From contig NZ_JQMJ01000004.1 in NCBI RefSeq assembly GCF_000744655.1, positions 3,906,001 through 3,970,000 of the forward strand: a DNA stretch of 64,000 nt, given 5' to 3'. The notes under the pieces were generated by a model that saw only the letters and a list, made by a program, of their open reading frames with translations, was not told the DNA's origin and did no database searches. Within the stretch, counting starts at the first letter, position 1. The number at the start of each line of letters is the position of its first letter. Below are positions 8,554 to 17,653 of the stretch, in pieces. A program made the translations under genes and the position numbers. This stretch comes from Streptacidiphilus rugosus AM-16. GTDB taxonomy: Bacteria; Actinomycetota; Actinomycetes; Streptomycetales; Streptomycetaceae.

Positions 8554-8583
8554 AGAGCCTCTTGATCACTGCCCTGTCACGTT

Positions 8584-9012
8584 CTACGGGCGAGCGTAGG
8601 GCCGAGTCATGACCTCCATGTTGTGACCGTCCGGGTCGTCGAAGTAGGCGCCGCGACCGCCGAACCATCCGTTGGTCCGGCCCGGCTCGGTGTGGCCGGG
8701 GTCGGCGAAATAGGTGACGCCGACCGCCTCCAGGCGGGCGATCACTGCGTCGAACTGCTCGTCAGGGACGAGGAAAGCGTAGTGCTGTGACTGGATCGGC
8801 TCGTTCCTCTTCTCGTAGTAGTCAAGCGTCACGCCGTTGCCGAGGTCGACAGGCAGGAACGGCCCAAACGGCGCGCCGACCTTCAAGCCCAGGACCACGG
8901 CAAGGAACTCGGCCGACAGATGCCGGTCGCTTGCGTAGACAGCCGTGTGGTTCAGCTGGACGCCGGCCGTCGTCAGCTCGGCTTCATGCGGGTGCGGCTG
9001 GTCATAGGACAT
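8584..9012 (-). CDS. VOC-family (glyoxalase/dioxygenase-fold) protein
   Basis: A 142-residue single vicinal-oxygen-chelate domain protein: VQLNHTAVYASDRHLSAEFLAVVLGL starts the first beta-alpha-beta module with a metal-ligand His; QSQHYAFLVPDEQFDAVIARLEAVGV opens the second; YFDDPDGHNMEVMTRPY provides the distal His and Glu. Such proteins act as glyoxalases, ring-cleavage dioxygenases or drug-binding proteins; nothing here decides which. The ATG at 9012 is preferred because it follows a GGAGAT with usable spacing; the longer frame begins with low-complexity residues. Confidence 0.85.
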   Translation of the reverse strand: MSYDQPHPHEAELTTAGVQLNHTAVYASDRHLSAEFLAVVLGLKVGAPFGPFLPVDLGNGVTLDYYEKRNEPIQSQHYAFLVPDEQFDAVIARLEAVGVTYFADPGHTEPGRTNGWFGGRGAYFDDPDGHNMEVMTRPYARP

Positions 9013-9628
9013 CAGTGATGTATCTCCGGTCTTGGGATCCGCTGGAACGAGGCGCCGGATGCGGGCGCCGGGAACTAAGACTCGAAGAAAGGGCGGGCCT
9101 CTTGCCCGCCTCGGGCTCACGCCGAGGCCGGGAACCTCACTCGTGCGTGGCCCATGGCCGACCCGGCAGTCACCCGACCGACCTTAGCGATCACCACCGG
9201 CGAGGACAACACCATTCATCGGCCCATACTTCGTCCACAGTCGGATGAACCGCGGCCGCTTCTCGGGGCAGCCGAGGTCGGCGGACAACGACGCGTCACC
9301 GGCATCGCCCGGCACCCCGTGGTACGGCCTTCACCTTGCGCGGTGACTACCGCGCCGGTCAGGTGTCGAAGGTGCACAGCGAGCAGGGCCTCGCATCCGA
9401 TGCGCGGCACGGCTATTCGAAGCGGGCCTCCTCCGGCTCCGTCAGCCGCCGCAGGAGCGGCAGGGTGTCAGGATGACGGCCGGCGAGACCAGGAGGCCCG
9501 CGCCCAGGGTCAGCAGACAGGACCCGCCCGGCAGCGTGGCATGGACGTTGTCGGCGCCGAGCGAGGCGACGAGCGGGGCGCGCCCGCCCCGGCCGCGACC
9601 CACGGGACCGTCCGGCGATCGACTCCGG
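9013..9628. other. Non-coding or degenerate stretch
   Basis: No convincing gene. On the minus strand around 9413-9560 two frames jointly give a hydrophobic remnant (TLGAGLLVSPAVILTP and LPLLRRLTEPEEARFE) that looks like the decayed end of a membrane transporter. Confidence 0.45.
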
Positions 9629-9766
9629 GATCCACGAGTCGACCTGCCCAGCCCGAGCATCGACAAGTACCTGCTGTCGATCATCGCGCTCATCGTGGTG
9701 GTCTCGGCGATCCCGATCGGCCTGGAACTCTGCGGGTCCGCCGAGGCGGCGCGGACGGCACGCAGC
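9629..9766 (+). pseudogene. DedA-like membrane protein C-terminal remnant
   Basis: The short run SIDKYLLSIIALIVVVSAIP followed by IGLEL resembles the last transmembrane helix of DedA/SNARE-associated Golgi proteins. No upstream DedA domain is present in any frame, so only the tail survives. Identification rests on one helix and is tentative. Confidence 0.4.
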
Positions 9767-9966
9767 CACCTACTCCGCACGGACTCAGTCCACGAAGCTC
9801 CCCGGCTGACCCTTCCGATCTCGCCGAAGGCCACCAGGCGGCCGCTCGCCGACGATGGACCTGGGCAGTGCGCGCTCCGTCCGGCAGAACCCACAGACGA
9901 AAGGCACCCCTGCTGCGGACCGGGATCCGCGCTTCCGCCGCGTCAGGATGCCTTTGTCGGGCGGAT

Positions 9967-10419
9967 TCAGGGGCGTGGCCAGGGTCGGCCGTCGAGGTGC
10001 TCGATCGAGGTGTTGAGCCGCTTGAGGTAACCGGTGAAAGCGGAGATGTCCTCGCCGGTCCACCCGGCGAAGGTCTTGTCCAGGCCCGCGACCAGTTCGG
10101 CGCGAGCCTCCGTCAGTCGGCGCTCCCCCTGCGCGGTGATGCGGAACTTGCGCGCCATGCCGCCGTTCGCGTCAGGAATGCGCTCGGCGAGTCCCGACGT
10201 GACCAGGGCCGCGGTCTGCCGGTTGAGCGTCGAGGCGTTGAGCCCGAAGGCCTCGCTGAGCGCACCGATGCTCATCGGCCCCTCGACCAGCAGTCGGCTG
10301 AGCAGGATGTAGGCACTGCGCTCCAGGTTGGCCATGGTGCCCTTGGTGCGCGCCGCCATGTGCACGTGGCGGCCCAGCAGCATGAGCTCGAACTCGATCA
10401 GTTCGGTCGGTGTACCCAT
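9967..10419 (-). CDS. MarR-family transcriptional regulator
   Basis: A 150-residue winged-helix protein. The recognition region GPMSIGALSEAFGLNASTLNRQTAALV and wing LAERIPDANGGMARKFRITAQGERRL are typical of MarR, flanked by N- and C-terminal dimerisation helices. The ATG at 10419 is chosen because it gives the normal MarR length and leaves the palindromes at 10459-10544 in the intergenic region. Divergent from an MFS exporter, so it likely represses that exporter and itself in response to a toxic ligand. Confidence 0.92.
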   Translation of the reverse strand: MGTPTELIEFELMLLGRHVHMAARTKGTMANLERSAYILLSRLLVEGPMSIGALSEAFGLNASTLNRQTAALVTSGLAERIPDANGGMARKFRITAQGERRLTEARAELVAGLDKTFAGWTGEDISAFTGYLKRLNTSIEHLDGRPWPRP

Positions 10420-10458
10420 GTCGGTTCGGTGACCCCTTCCTCGCCCCGCCTTCCAGTA

Positions 10459-10544
10459 TGCACAGTGCAGCAGATGTTCGTGATGCATTGTTTGTGCATC
10501 AGGCATCACATATGTACTGTGCACACGACGTGCAGAGTGCACAG
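10459..10544. promoter_or_regulatory. Three palindromic MarR operator candidates
   Basis: TGCACAGTGCA at 10459-10469, TGATGCA-N7-TGCATCA at 10481-10501, and CTGTGCAC-N12-GTGCACAG at 10517-10544 fill the MarR/MFS divergent promoter. All contain TGCA or GTGCA half-sites. AAGGAG at 10565-10570 is the exporter's ribosome binding site. The sites are seen; binding by the MarR protein is inferred. Confidence 0.6.
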
Positions 10545-10576
10545 CTCGGCTTGATCCTCACGGCAAGGAGAACCGC

Positions 10577-12031
10577 ATGGACGGCTCACCGCCCCCACCC
10601 CGCCCCGGGCTCGTCGTCGGCGTGCTCGCCACGGCAGGCATCGTGGCCGCCCTGATGCAGACCCTGATCGTGCCGTTGATCGGCGAGTTGCCGACGCTTC
10701 TGCACACCTCCGCGGGCAACGCCTCCTGGGCCGTCACCGCGACACTTCTGGCCGCCGCCGTCACCACCCCGGCAATCGGGCGGCTCGCCGACCAGTACGG
10801 CAAGAAGCTGATGCTGCTTGTCTGCGCGGCCCCGCTGATCGCGGGCTCGGTCGTGTGCGCGACGGCCGGTTCCCTGGCCCCAATGATCATCGGACGAGGG
10901 CTGCAGGGGATCGGCGCCGGCATGGTGCCGATCGGCATCAGCGCCCTGCGCGACCTTCTGCCGCCGCAGAAGCTCGGCGGCGCGATCGCTCTGATCAGCT
11001 CGTCCCTCGGCATCGGCGGCGCGCTCGGCCTGCCGATCTCCGCGGCCGTCGCGCAGCACGCCAACTGGCACATCCTGTTCTGGGCCGCCGCAGCGCTCAG
11101 CGTCGTGGTCGGCCTTCTGATCTGGGCATTCATTCCGAACGTGCCCGCCCGCGCGACCGGCAGCTTCGACGTCCTCGGCGCTGCGGGGCTCGGCGGCGGA
11201 CTCGTCTGCCTGTTGCTCGCCATCTCCAAGGGCGCCGACTGGGGCTGGGGCAGCGGCATCACGCTCGGCCTCCTGGGCTCGGCCGTCGCCGTCCTGCTCC
11301 TGTGGGCGTGGTGGGAACTGCGCTGCAGCTCACCCCTGGTGGATCTGCGGGTCGCGGTGCGCGGCCAGGTGTTGCTGACCAACGCCGCCTCGATCGTGGT
11401 CGGCTTCGCGATGTACGCCTCGGCGCTGATCTCGCCCCAGCTCCTGCAGCTGCCGAAGGCCACCGGCTACGGCCTCGGCCAGTCCATGCAGGCCGCCGGC
11501 CTGTGGATGGCCCCGGCCGGCCTGATGATGATGCTGGTCTCCCCGCTCGGCGCCAAGCTCTCCGCCGCGCGCACACCGAAGACGACCCTTGTTGCGGGCA
11601 GCCTCGTCATCGCCGCCGGCTACGGCACCTCTCTGGCCCTCATGGGCTCGGTCTGGGGCCTGCTCGTCGTCTCGGTCATCGTCAACAGCGGTGTGGCGCT
11701 CGCCTACGGGGCCATGCCGGCGCTGATCATGGGTGCCGTGCCGCTCTCCGAGACGGGCTCCGCCAACAGCTTCAACACGCTGATGCGGTCCATCGGCACC
11801 ACTCTCTCGGCGGCGGTCGTCGGCGTGGTCCTCTCCCACATGACCACCCAATTCGGTCCTGTCTCCCTCCCCTCCCACACCGGCTTCCGCACCGGGATGC
11901 TCATCGGCTGCGGCGTCGCAGTCGTCGCCGCAGCGGTCGCAACCTGCATCCCAATGCGCAGGTCCGACGCAACGGCGACCCCATCCGCCGTTCCCGTTCC
12001 GGCTCCGGCATCGGCCGCGCCGCCGCCCTGA
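10577..12031 (+). CDS. MFS exporter, EmrB/QacA-like
   Basis: A 484-residue 14-helix MFS transporter. Helix 1 (VVGVLATAGIVAALMQTLIV), motif A-like ADQYGKKLMLLV and a glycine-rich motif C region (SSSLGIGGALGLPISAAV) are visible. The C-terminus is a Pro/Ala tail. AAGGAG lies 6 nt before the ATG. Divergent from and probably repressed by the MarR protein. The last ~30 bp overlap the start of a decayed short-chain dehydrogenase in another frame. Confidence 0.92.
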   Translation: MDGSPPPPRPGLVVGVLATAGIVAALMQTLIVPLIGELPTLLHTSAGNASWAVTATLLAAAVTTPAIGRLADQYGKKLMLLVCAAPLIAGSVVCATAGSLAPMIIGRGLQGIGAGMVPIGISALRDLLPPQKLGGAIALISSSLGIGGALGLPISAAVAQHANWHILFWAAAALSVVVGLLIWAFIPNVPARATGSFDVLGAAGLGGGLVCLLLAISKGADWGWGSGITLGLLGSAVAVLLLWAWWELRCSSPLVDLRVAVRGQVLLTNAASIVVGFAMYASALISPQLLQLPKATGYGLGQSMQAAGLWMAPAGLMMMLVSPLGAKLSAARTPKTTLVAGSLVIAAGYGTSLALMGSVWGLLVVSVIVNSGVALAYGAMPALIMGAVPLSETGSANSFNTLMRSIGTTLSAAVVGVVLSHMTTQFGPVSLPSHTGFRTGMLIGCGVAVVAAAVATCIPMRRSDATATPSAVPVPAPASAAPPP

Positions 12032-12180
12032 GGTGCGCCGCCGGCGGCGCGAGGGTCGCCGTCGCCTACCGCACTGCGCGGGCAGCCGAACGGCCGAACA
12101 GGTCGTCAAGGAGATCACTGCCTCCGGCGGCGCGGCGGGCACGGCCTGCGCCGCATCCAGGCGCGCGGTCCTGCGGGCAT
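12001..12180 (+). pseudogene. Short-chain dehydrogenase N-terminal remnant
   Basis: One frame gives GSGIGRAAALRCAAGGARVA followed by VAYR, the Rossmann glycine motif and beta-2 of an SDR; after a frameshift near 12093 the next frame gives AEQVVKEITASGGAAGTA, the expected alpha-C/beta-3 segment. It then stops. The fragment overlaps the end of the MFS gene and lacks a start and the catalytic domain. Confidence 0.65.
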
Positions 12181-12490
12181 GGTGAAGAACCTCGCCGTCA
12201 TGTACCGCGCGCTGCCGACGTGTCCGCCGCATCATCTCTCACTCGGCGCACGCGCTCGCGTCCGCGCGCCGTGGCCGTCGCCATGATCGGCGCTGGGAGT
12301 GAACCGATCTGCTTCTGGCTGCGACGCACCGAACCGACCGAGCCCCACCATCCGCCCTCGCTCGTGGAACTGACGCAGGCCATGGCGGGAGCGCATCCCG
12401 ACCGCGGAGCACCGACAGGACGTTCCAGATACCAGCGCGCGAAGACCGAACAGCACGACGGTCATGACGTCCAGGACCCGGTGCCCGCAC
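12181..12490. other. Intergenic, nothing recognised
   Basis: Overlapping frames here have no consistent protein-like pattern on either strand. It is probably decayed DNA following the SDR fragment. Confidence 0.4.
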
Positions 12491-12706
12491 TCAGCCCTCG
12501 GCCGGCACTTGCCCGTCACCACGGTGCGGAGGCAGCAGCGGATAGGCGCGCCGGGCCAGGAAGTAGCCCCCGAGGATCGCGGCCACATCGAACGGCCATC
12601 CGACAACCCACTGGCCCGTGACCAAGCGCGTACCCACGCAAGCCACCCCCTCCAACACAACAGTCGCCAGGAGCCAGACAGTCCACCGCTTCAACCTCAA
12701 GAACAT
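12491..12706 (-). CDS. Small two-helix membrane protein
   Basis: A 71-residue protein with two hydrophobic segments, WTVWLLATVVLEGVACVGT and FDVAAILGGYFLARRAYPLL, and a basic N-terminus. I use the ATG at 12706 since upstream in-frame residues are not membrane-like. No strong ribosome binding site is seen and no family is recognised. It may be a real small membrane protein or a fragment. Confidence 0.45.
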   Translation of the reverse strand: MFLRLKRWTVWLLATVVLEGVACVGTRLVTGQWVVGWPFDVAAILGGYFLARRAYPLLPPHRGDGQVPAEG

Positions 12707-13160
12707 GCCGCGCACTGTACGGTCAGCCACCGCCTGAAGTGAACTCGTCGCGAACCTCCCAAACCGCCGCTGATCAGCAAAAACATCGCACATCAGGGCC
12801 ACCCAGGCCCGCGGGAACGGCTAGGACGGCGGTGGCTCCGTCGGTGACCCAGGTTGGCACGTCGCCCATGTCCACCGGGGGTTCACCAGCATCCGAGCGG
12901 TGTGCGCCATGCCGACTACGAGTGGCGACCCGGGCATAGGGGCACACCAGGCAGCCTGCCGGCCGCAGGCCGACGATGTACTCCGTCCGGACGAGCTCGG
13001 CTGTGTCGTCGGCCCGGGAGGCGGTGCCTCGTCGCGTTACCGGGTGTCGGGTCCGCGCCGCGCCAGGAGACGAGCTCCTCATCGCCCGGGCCTCCGACCT
13101 TCAAGGCTTGGCTCGTACGCTGCGGACGCGCCCCCCACCTCAGCTGCCGAGCTCGCTGCG
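12707..13160. other. Intergenic, no supported gene
   Basis: Several overlapping frames on both strands remain open but none has a clear ribosome binding site or family pattern. The frame leading into the gene at 13161 stays open from 12900, so the downstream gene could start earlier. Confidence 0.4.
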
Positions 13161-13544
13161 ATGCTCACCAACCAGACCCTGGCGTGCGCCCCAGCGCGCG
13201 AGGCCCTGCTCGCGGGCGCCGGCTTCGACAACCTCGGGGGCGCCCTCGTCCCCGCGTCGCAGCACGTCGGCGTCTACCGGCGACGTGCACGCCGCATGGA
13301 GCAGAGCGGCCATCCGACGATCGGCTTCGACGAGACCGTGGAGATCCTCCGCCGGTTCGGCGACACGCAAGAACCCCGACCACCCGGCCGACATCGCCTC
13401 GGCACCGCCGCCATCGCCGTCGTCGGCACGTTCTCCTTCCGCGACTCGGCTCGATGCCTCCCCACCTGGGGCAACTTCGTCTACTTCACCATCCGGCCCC
13501 AGGCAGTGTCCCGTGGATCACTGCGTGAGGTAATTGGCCCATGA
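13161..13544 (+). CDS. Hypothetical protein coupled to the next gene
   Basis: 127 residues from the ATG at 13161; the frame is open back to 12900, so the true start is uncertain. The first half (LTNQTLACAPAREALLAG through TIGFDETVEILRRFG) looks genuinely coding, and the C-terminus reads VGTFSFRDSARCLPTWGNFV. The stop TGA overlaps the ATG at 13541 of the next gene (ATGA), so the two are likely translated together. No family recognised. Confidence 0.55.
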   Translation: MLTNQTLACAPAREALLAGAGFDNLGGALVPASQHVGVYRRRARRMEQSGHPTIGFDETVEILRRFGDTQEPRPPGRHRLGTAAIAVVGTFSFRDSARCLPTWGNFVYFTIRPQAVSRGSLREVIGP

Positions 13545-13846
13545 GCTACTTCATGTACGACGTCATGGGCGGGGCGATCGATGAGCCTGACCCTGAGGCG
13601 ATGAGGCAGGTGCTGGATGGCCTGGCGAACGCCGACGACGAGCATCCCGACGTGTCGCTGTCGCATGAGAGCGGGTGGTGCCTTAGCGCTTTCCGCAGCG
13701 GTCTGCTGATCTGGGAGAACACGGAGGACGGCTCCGTGGCCCCCGTGGAAATGCGCGAGGTCACCCGCGAGGAGATTCTCCGACTCTTCCAGCTGTTGGC
13801 GGCGGGTGACATCGCATCGATTGCGGCGCTTCCCTGGCGCCGGTGA
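13541..13846 (+). CDS. Small acidic hypothetical protein
   Basis: A 101-residue acidic, soluble protein (MSYFMYDVMGGAIDEPDPEA near the start, EMREVTREEILRLFQLLAAG near the end). Size, acidity and overlap with an unknown upstream gene recall immunity or antitoxin partners, but that is speculation. It ends next to an IS5 remnant. No family assignment is offered. Confidence 0.6.
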   Translation: MSYFMYDVMGGAIDEPDPEAMRQVLDGLANADDEHPDVSLSHESGWCLSAFRSGLLIWENTEDGSVAPVEMREVTREEILRLFQLLAAGDIASIAALPWRR

Positions 13847-14346
13847 AGGGCCGTCCCGCCAGGCTCGCGCCCACAGGAAGATCGCTGCCACGTGAAGTGC
13901 CGCAAGGCAGTGAACGGCGAGCTCGTCCGTGCGCATCGCGATCCCGCGCCACCGCTTGAGCCGGTTGATGCACCGCTCGACGGTGTTTCGGTGCCTATAT
14001 GCCCGGCGATCGAAACCGGGGGGCGTCCGCCTCGAGTGCCGCGCCGCTTGCGATTGGTGACCTGATCGGCGGGCTCCGGGATCACCGCCGTGATGCCGCG
14101 GCGACGCAGGTAGGTCCGGATGGCGCGGGATGAGTAGGCGCGGTCCGCACTCACGCTGTCCGGCTTGGTCCTGAGTCTTCCGCTCCCGATCCTGGGCACG
14201 CGACTGCCGGCCATGACTGCCTCGAAGAACAGCGAATCGTGCCGGTGTCCGGCCGCGACCATCAGGAACAGCGGACGGCACCGGCCGTCGGCTGCCAGGT
14301 GAACCCGCTCCCAGCCCTCCTCACTCAAGCCACCCCTGAACTCCAC
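13847..14346 (-). pseudogene. IS5-family transposase remnant
   Basis: Minus-strand frames give VHLAADGRCRPLFLMVAAGH, then VSADRAYSSRAIRTYLRRRG, and after a frameshift near 14010 the C-terminal RHRNTVERCINRLKRWRGIA. These are the DDE-domain hallmarks of an IS5-type transposase (second Asp, and Glu in NTVER). The N-terminal third and first Asp are missing. Confidence 0.8.
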
Positions 14347-14404
14347 ATCGGATCAAACGACCATCTCATCCACGAGACACCGCCTAGTCCCGGCGCCTGC
14401 CGGA

Positions 14405-15070
14405 TCACGAAGGAACGAGCGGATAACAGCTGCCGGAGGCGGTGCAGAGCTCGGGGAAGTCCGGGTTGCCCACCAGCCCGACGCAGCGGAAGACGACCAG
14501 GGTCGCGGCCGGCAGACCGGCCTCGTCGATCAGCGCCTGGTGCATCCGGTAGGAGTTGGAGCCCACGTTCGCGAGGTGCAACGGCCCGGTGTCCCCGGGG
14601 ATCGCGATGACCTCCAACACCTCGTCGGAGGCATCGGAGGCGCTCGTCTGGAGCGTGACGAACGAGGGGCGGGCCATGGTCAGGTCCCGTAGCCCGTCGG
14701 TCACCTTGCCGTCCACCACGTCCCCGCCCGCCACCCTGAACACCACGTCAACGCAGACGTGGCCGCCGCTCACCCACAACACGTCGGCCTCGTCACGGTC
14801 GTTGGAGTCGAGCTGGGTGACGGAGTAGGGAAAAGGGACGTCGCACCGCGTGTCCGCGTTGCGTGCCAGCACCGCGCCGACCCACCGGTCCACGGCGGTG
14901 GCCGGTCCGTGCACCGTGAGGTGTGACCAGGCAGCGGCCGGTGTGGAGCCTGATCTCGCGGCGGTCGGGGCCGGACGCGGGACCGCCCGCCCCTGCTTGC
15001 AGCCCACGAGTGAGACCGGGGCTGACAGGGCCAACAGGGCGGCGAAGAACATGCGCGGGAATCTGGACAC
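14405..15070 (-). CDS. Secreted lipoprotein, unknown function
   Basis: A 221-residue predicted lipoprotein: FFAALLALSAPVSLVGCKQG has a hydrophobic h-region and lipobox LVGC at about residue 22. The mature part has several Cys (TRCDVPF, HVCVDVVF, VFRCVGL, PELCTASGSCYPL) suggesting disulfides. The GTG at 15070 is chosen because GGGGGA lies 6 nt upstream and this places the signal peptide at the terminus. Family not recognised; likely envelope-associated. Confidence 0.7.
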   Translation of the reverse strand: MSRFPRMFFAALLALSAPVSLVGCKQGRAVPRPAPTAARSGSTPAAAWSHLTVHGPATAVDRWVGAVLARNADTRCDVPFPYSVTQLDSNDRDEADVLWVSGGHVCVDVVFRVAGGDVVDGKVTDGLRDLTMARPSFVTLQTSASDASDEVLEVIAIPGDTGPLHLANVGSNSYRMHQALIDEAGLPAATLVVFRCVGLVGNPDFPELCTASGSCYPLVPS

Positions 15071-15209
15071 CGCTTCCCCCAGCGGGTCGGAGCCGAGCCG
15101 ACGCGGCCGGCCGCTGCTGCGAGTGTGCTCCGCAAGCGGGATGGAGGGAACGGCTCCGGCGCTACCGGGAGGCAGCGCCGAGCTGGACGGCATTCCGTCG
15201 GCCTCCTAT

Positions 15210-15412
15210 CGGCCTGGGTACAGGGAGTCAGCCCAGGTGGTGGCACCGCGGTCCGGGACGTGGTCGATGTCCTCAGCCTCGAGGATCTCCAGCACGGTCG
15301 AGGCGCCGACCTTGATGCCGAGCGCAGCGAGTTCGCCGTGGACTCTGCGCTATCCCCATGAGGGGTTCTCGCGCACCAGGCGCGGGATCAGGAACCGGAT
15401 CGAGCGACCGTG
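15210..15412 (-). pseudogene. Integrase-core transposase fragment with stop codon
   Basis: Minus-strand translation gives PRLVRENPSWG, a TAG, then RRVHGELAALGIKVGASTVL and DHVPDRGATTWADSLYPGR. This is the conserved helix-turn-helix_21/N-terminal part of IS481/IS3-like integrase transposases, where the TAG replaces the Tyr of WGYRR. Catalytic residues are absent. It is dead. Confidence 0.7.
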
Positions 15413-15527
15413 AGCGGGCGGCTGGCTTCACTGCGCGCTACCAGATGCGCCCGGCCGCGGTGTGGACCGGCGCGCGCACGGCGGCAACGGCGTCCGGGCG
15501 TCGGCGGTCCGAGCCCTTGAGCGGTGA

Positions 15528-15857
15528 TCAGGCCGAGCGTGTCGAATCGGTCGGCCTGACAGGTGACTTCCCTGTGGGTTGCCTCCCCGAGCGCCGCTGC
15601 TTACGCCAGTGATGCAGGTCGTCGAGTGCGGTGATGCTGAGCGGAAACGGCCAGAAGACGGCGATGAAGACCCAGAGGAACACGGCCAGGGGAAGTCCCG
15701 ACACACCGTCCGGCATCCGCTCCTCGATCGCCGAGCGGAAACCCTTGAACAGCCAGCCCGGCCGCCCGTCCTTGATCGCGCCGTACAGTGCCCAGGCGCA
15801 CTGCCCGGTGACGAGATACAGGACGACACAGATGACGATGATGCGCAACGCCCCCAC
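15528..15857 (-). CDS. Small membrane protein
   Basis: A 109-residue protein with an N-terminal helix (LRIIVICVVLYLVTGQCAWA) and a second helix (LAVFLWVFIAVFWPFPLSI), separated by a charged loop, and a basic C-terminal tail. GTG at 15857 has AAGGAG upstream with good spacing. Not assigned to a family. Confidence 0.65.
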   Translation of the reverse strand: MGALRIIVICVVLYLVTGQCAWALYGAIKDGRPGWLFKGFRSAIEERMPDGVSGLPLAVFLWVFIAVFWPFPLSITALDDLHHWRKQRRSGRQPTGKSPVRPTDSTRSA

Positions 15858-15975
15858 GAGATGCTTCTCCTTCCCCGAGTGTGGGGCCAGCGTCCCACGC
15901 GGCGACTCCCGCCGCCCTCAGTGGAACTACTGAATCACGCACGTCAGCTCCCGCTGCCCACAAAGGCCGTGAGTC

Positions 15976-16479
15976 TCACCCTCCGGCTGTGTCCAGCTCG
16001 GCGATCAACCGAGGCCATGTTGCCGCGAAGCCCGGGTGCAGCCGCAGTGAGTCGATCTCGGCGGCGACGAACCACCGGTGGGCGGCCCCTTCGCCGTCAC
16101 CACCGTGCCGGGGAATCGGTCCAACGACGTCCGCGACGACGGTGTGGTAGGCCCATCCGCCGTGGTCGTCGACGAGAGTGAGGAGGGGGCGTAGTTCCGG
16201 AACGGCGCCGAGTTCTTCGGCGAACTCCCTGCGGGCTCCGTCCCACGGGGTTTCTCCGGCGTTCAGCGCGCCGCCAGGGATGCTCCAGGTGCGGCCGTAG
16301 TGAACCCGCCAGGAGCGACGCTGCAGCAGAAAGCGAGGACCCTGGCGCAGGAGAAGCCCTGCGGCACCGTGCGGCCCCCAATGCCGACATCCGCGCCGGT
16401 CCCTGATGTATCCGTGGCTGCCATCACCAGTTGTGTGTCCCACCTGACGCCGCCTCACCGGTTGCCGAACTCGCACCAT
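15976..16479 (-). CDS. Nudix hydrolase
   Basis: About 167 residues with a complete Nudix box GGALNAGETPWDGARREFAE then ELG (GX5EX7REUXEEXGU), preceded by beta strands GAAGLLLRQGPRFLLQRRSW and followed by a C-terminal helix with PRLIAEL. It should hydrolyse a nucleoside-diphosphate-linked substrate to clear or recycle it. The start is uncertain: ATG at 16479 is used, but a GTG about 35 bp downstream is possible. Confidence 0.85.
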   Translation of the reverse strand: MVRVRQPVRRRQVGHTTGDGSHGYIRDRRGCRHWGPHGAAGLLLRQGPRFLLQRRSWRVHYGRTWSIPGGALNAGETPWDGARREFAEELGAVPELRPLLTLVDDHGGWAYHTVVADVVGPIPRHGGDGEGAAHRWFVAAEIDSLRLHPGFAATWPRLIAELDTAGG

Positions 16480-17653
16480 ACTTCCCGGCGTCCCGCGGCT
16501 CGGCGGTCATCGGGCTCCCGCCACAGCGGTGCTCCTGCAGAACGAGTGATCTACCACGATCGGCTTGTTCAGAGCAGGAGGTAGGCCGGCGGCTCCCCGG
16601 ACGCCCTTGAGGGATCAGCCCGCGGAGCCGCCCCTCGCACCCCTGTCCCCCCACCAGCTCCGCGAGCACGCCCGCCGCAGACAGCCCAGCGCCCGCACTC
16701 CTCGACGTCACCCCGGACGCCCCGACCTACATCGCCTCACTCGCCAAAGCCCCGGGGCTCACCCGCTGCCGCAGCGCAGCGGCGGCCGCCCCTGCATACG
16801 CCGCTCGCGGCAGCGTTGCGAACAGTGCGGTCTTCTCGGGGACCGCGGGCATTTCGGCGTGCCGCTCGGGGCGGGCTCACTGGTGCTGCTTCCGCGGGCG
16901 GAACCCTTGGTATGGGCGTTCCTTGATGCAGTCACTGACTGTCTGCCGCGCACGGGAGCGGCGCGCCACGCCTCAGGAGGGGCGACGTTCGCGGCGGAAG
17001 CGCCGCAGCTACAGGGTCGAGGTACTCCGGGACAGTCAGGTCCGCCCCGAACAGCGCCCGCACCCTGTGCGGGCGCAGTCCCGGCGCGCCTACCTCCCAG
17101 CGACCTTTCGCCCCGCGCAGTCGGCCGACGGCGTCCCGGGATCGATCCATGTCGACAACGGCCGGCGTTCGTGGACACCTGGCAGCTTTGGGCAGCGGAA
17201 CGGTCAGATCCCCAACCACCCCAGACCTCCCCACGTCGGCCGCCGGGCAGTCCCCGACGGACCTCGCGCGGACCCCAGAAGCCATCCCCCGCTCCCCCAG
17301 GGCAAAGGCAGCGCCTGCTCCGCGGGCGCCTGCTCGCCGCGTGGCAGAGGACGTCCGATCACCGAACTGCACATGCTGCACAGCCGCGAGGCCTACTCGC
17401 GCTGCACATCAATGTTCGGCAGCACCGGCCCGGGCGATCCCGTCGGTCGTGAAAGTGGGTCGCCGCGGAAAGGGCCGGCGGGACCACGCCGGAGGTAGCG
17501 ACTCCGGACTGTGGTCCGTCCCAAGCAGTCGTATCAATCGCCTGGTCAGCGGCTCGGAGACGGGTGAGACGTCTCAACCCTCCCATGATCGTTGACGCTG
17601 CGGGGACAGCCCGGATCAACTGAACCCACATCACCACGAGCAAGGAGAAATCG
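16480..17653. other. Long intergenic region, no supported gene
   Basis: About 1.2 kb with several open but low-complexity, Arg/Pro/Ala-rich frames on both strands. None has a domain pattern or convincing ribosome binding site before the AAGGAG at 17642, which belongs to the next gene. Confidence 0.5.

Noticed and set aside
3777-8561. Target-site duplication outside the 35-bp inverted repeats
   Set aside because: The 8 bp on either side (GACGGGCC and AGAGCCTC) do not match, so a simple single transposition event is not supported.
12774-13082. Minus-strand 102-residue frame
   Set aside because: No family pattern, no clear ribosome binding site, and it competes with an equally open plus-strand frame.
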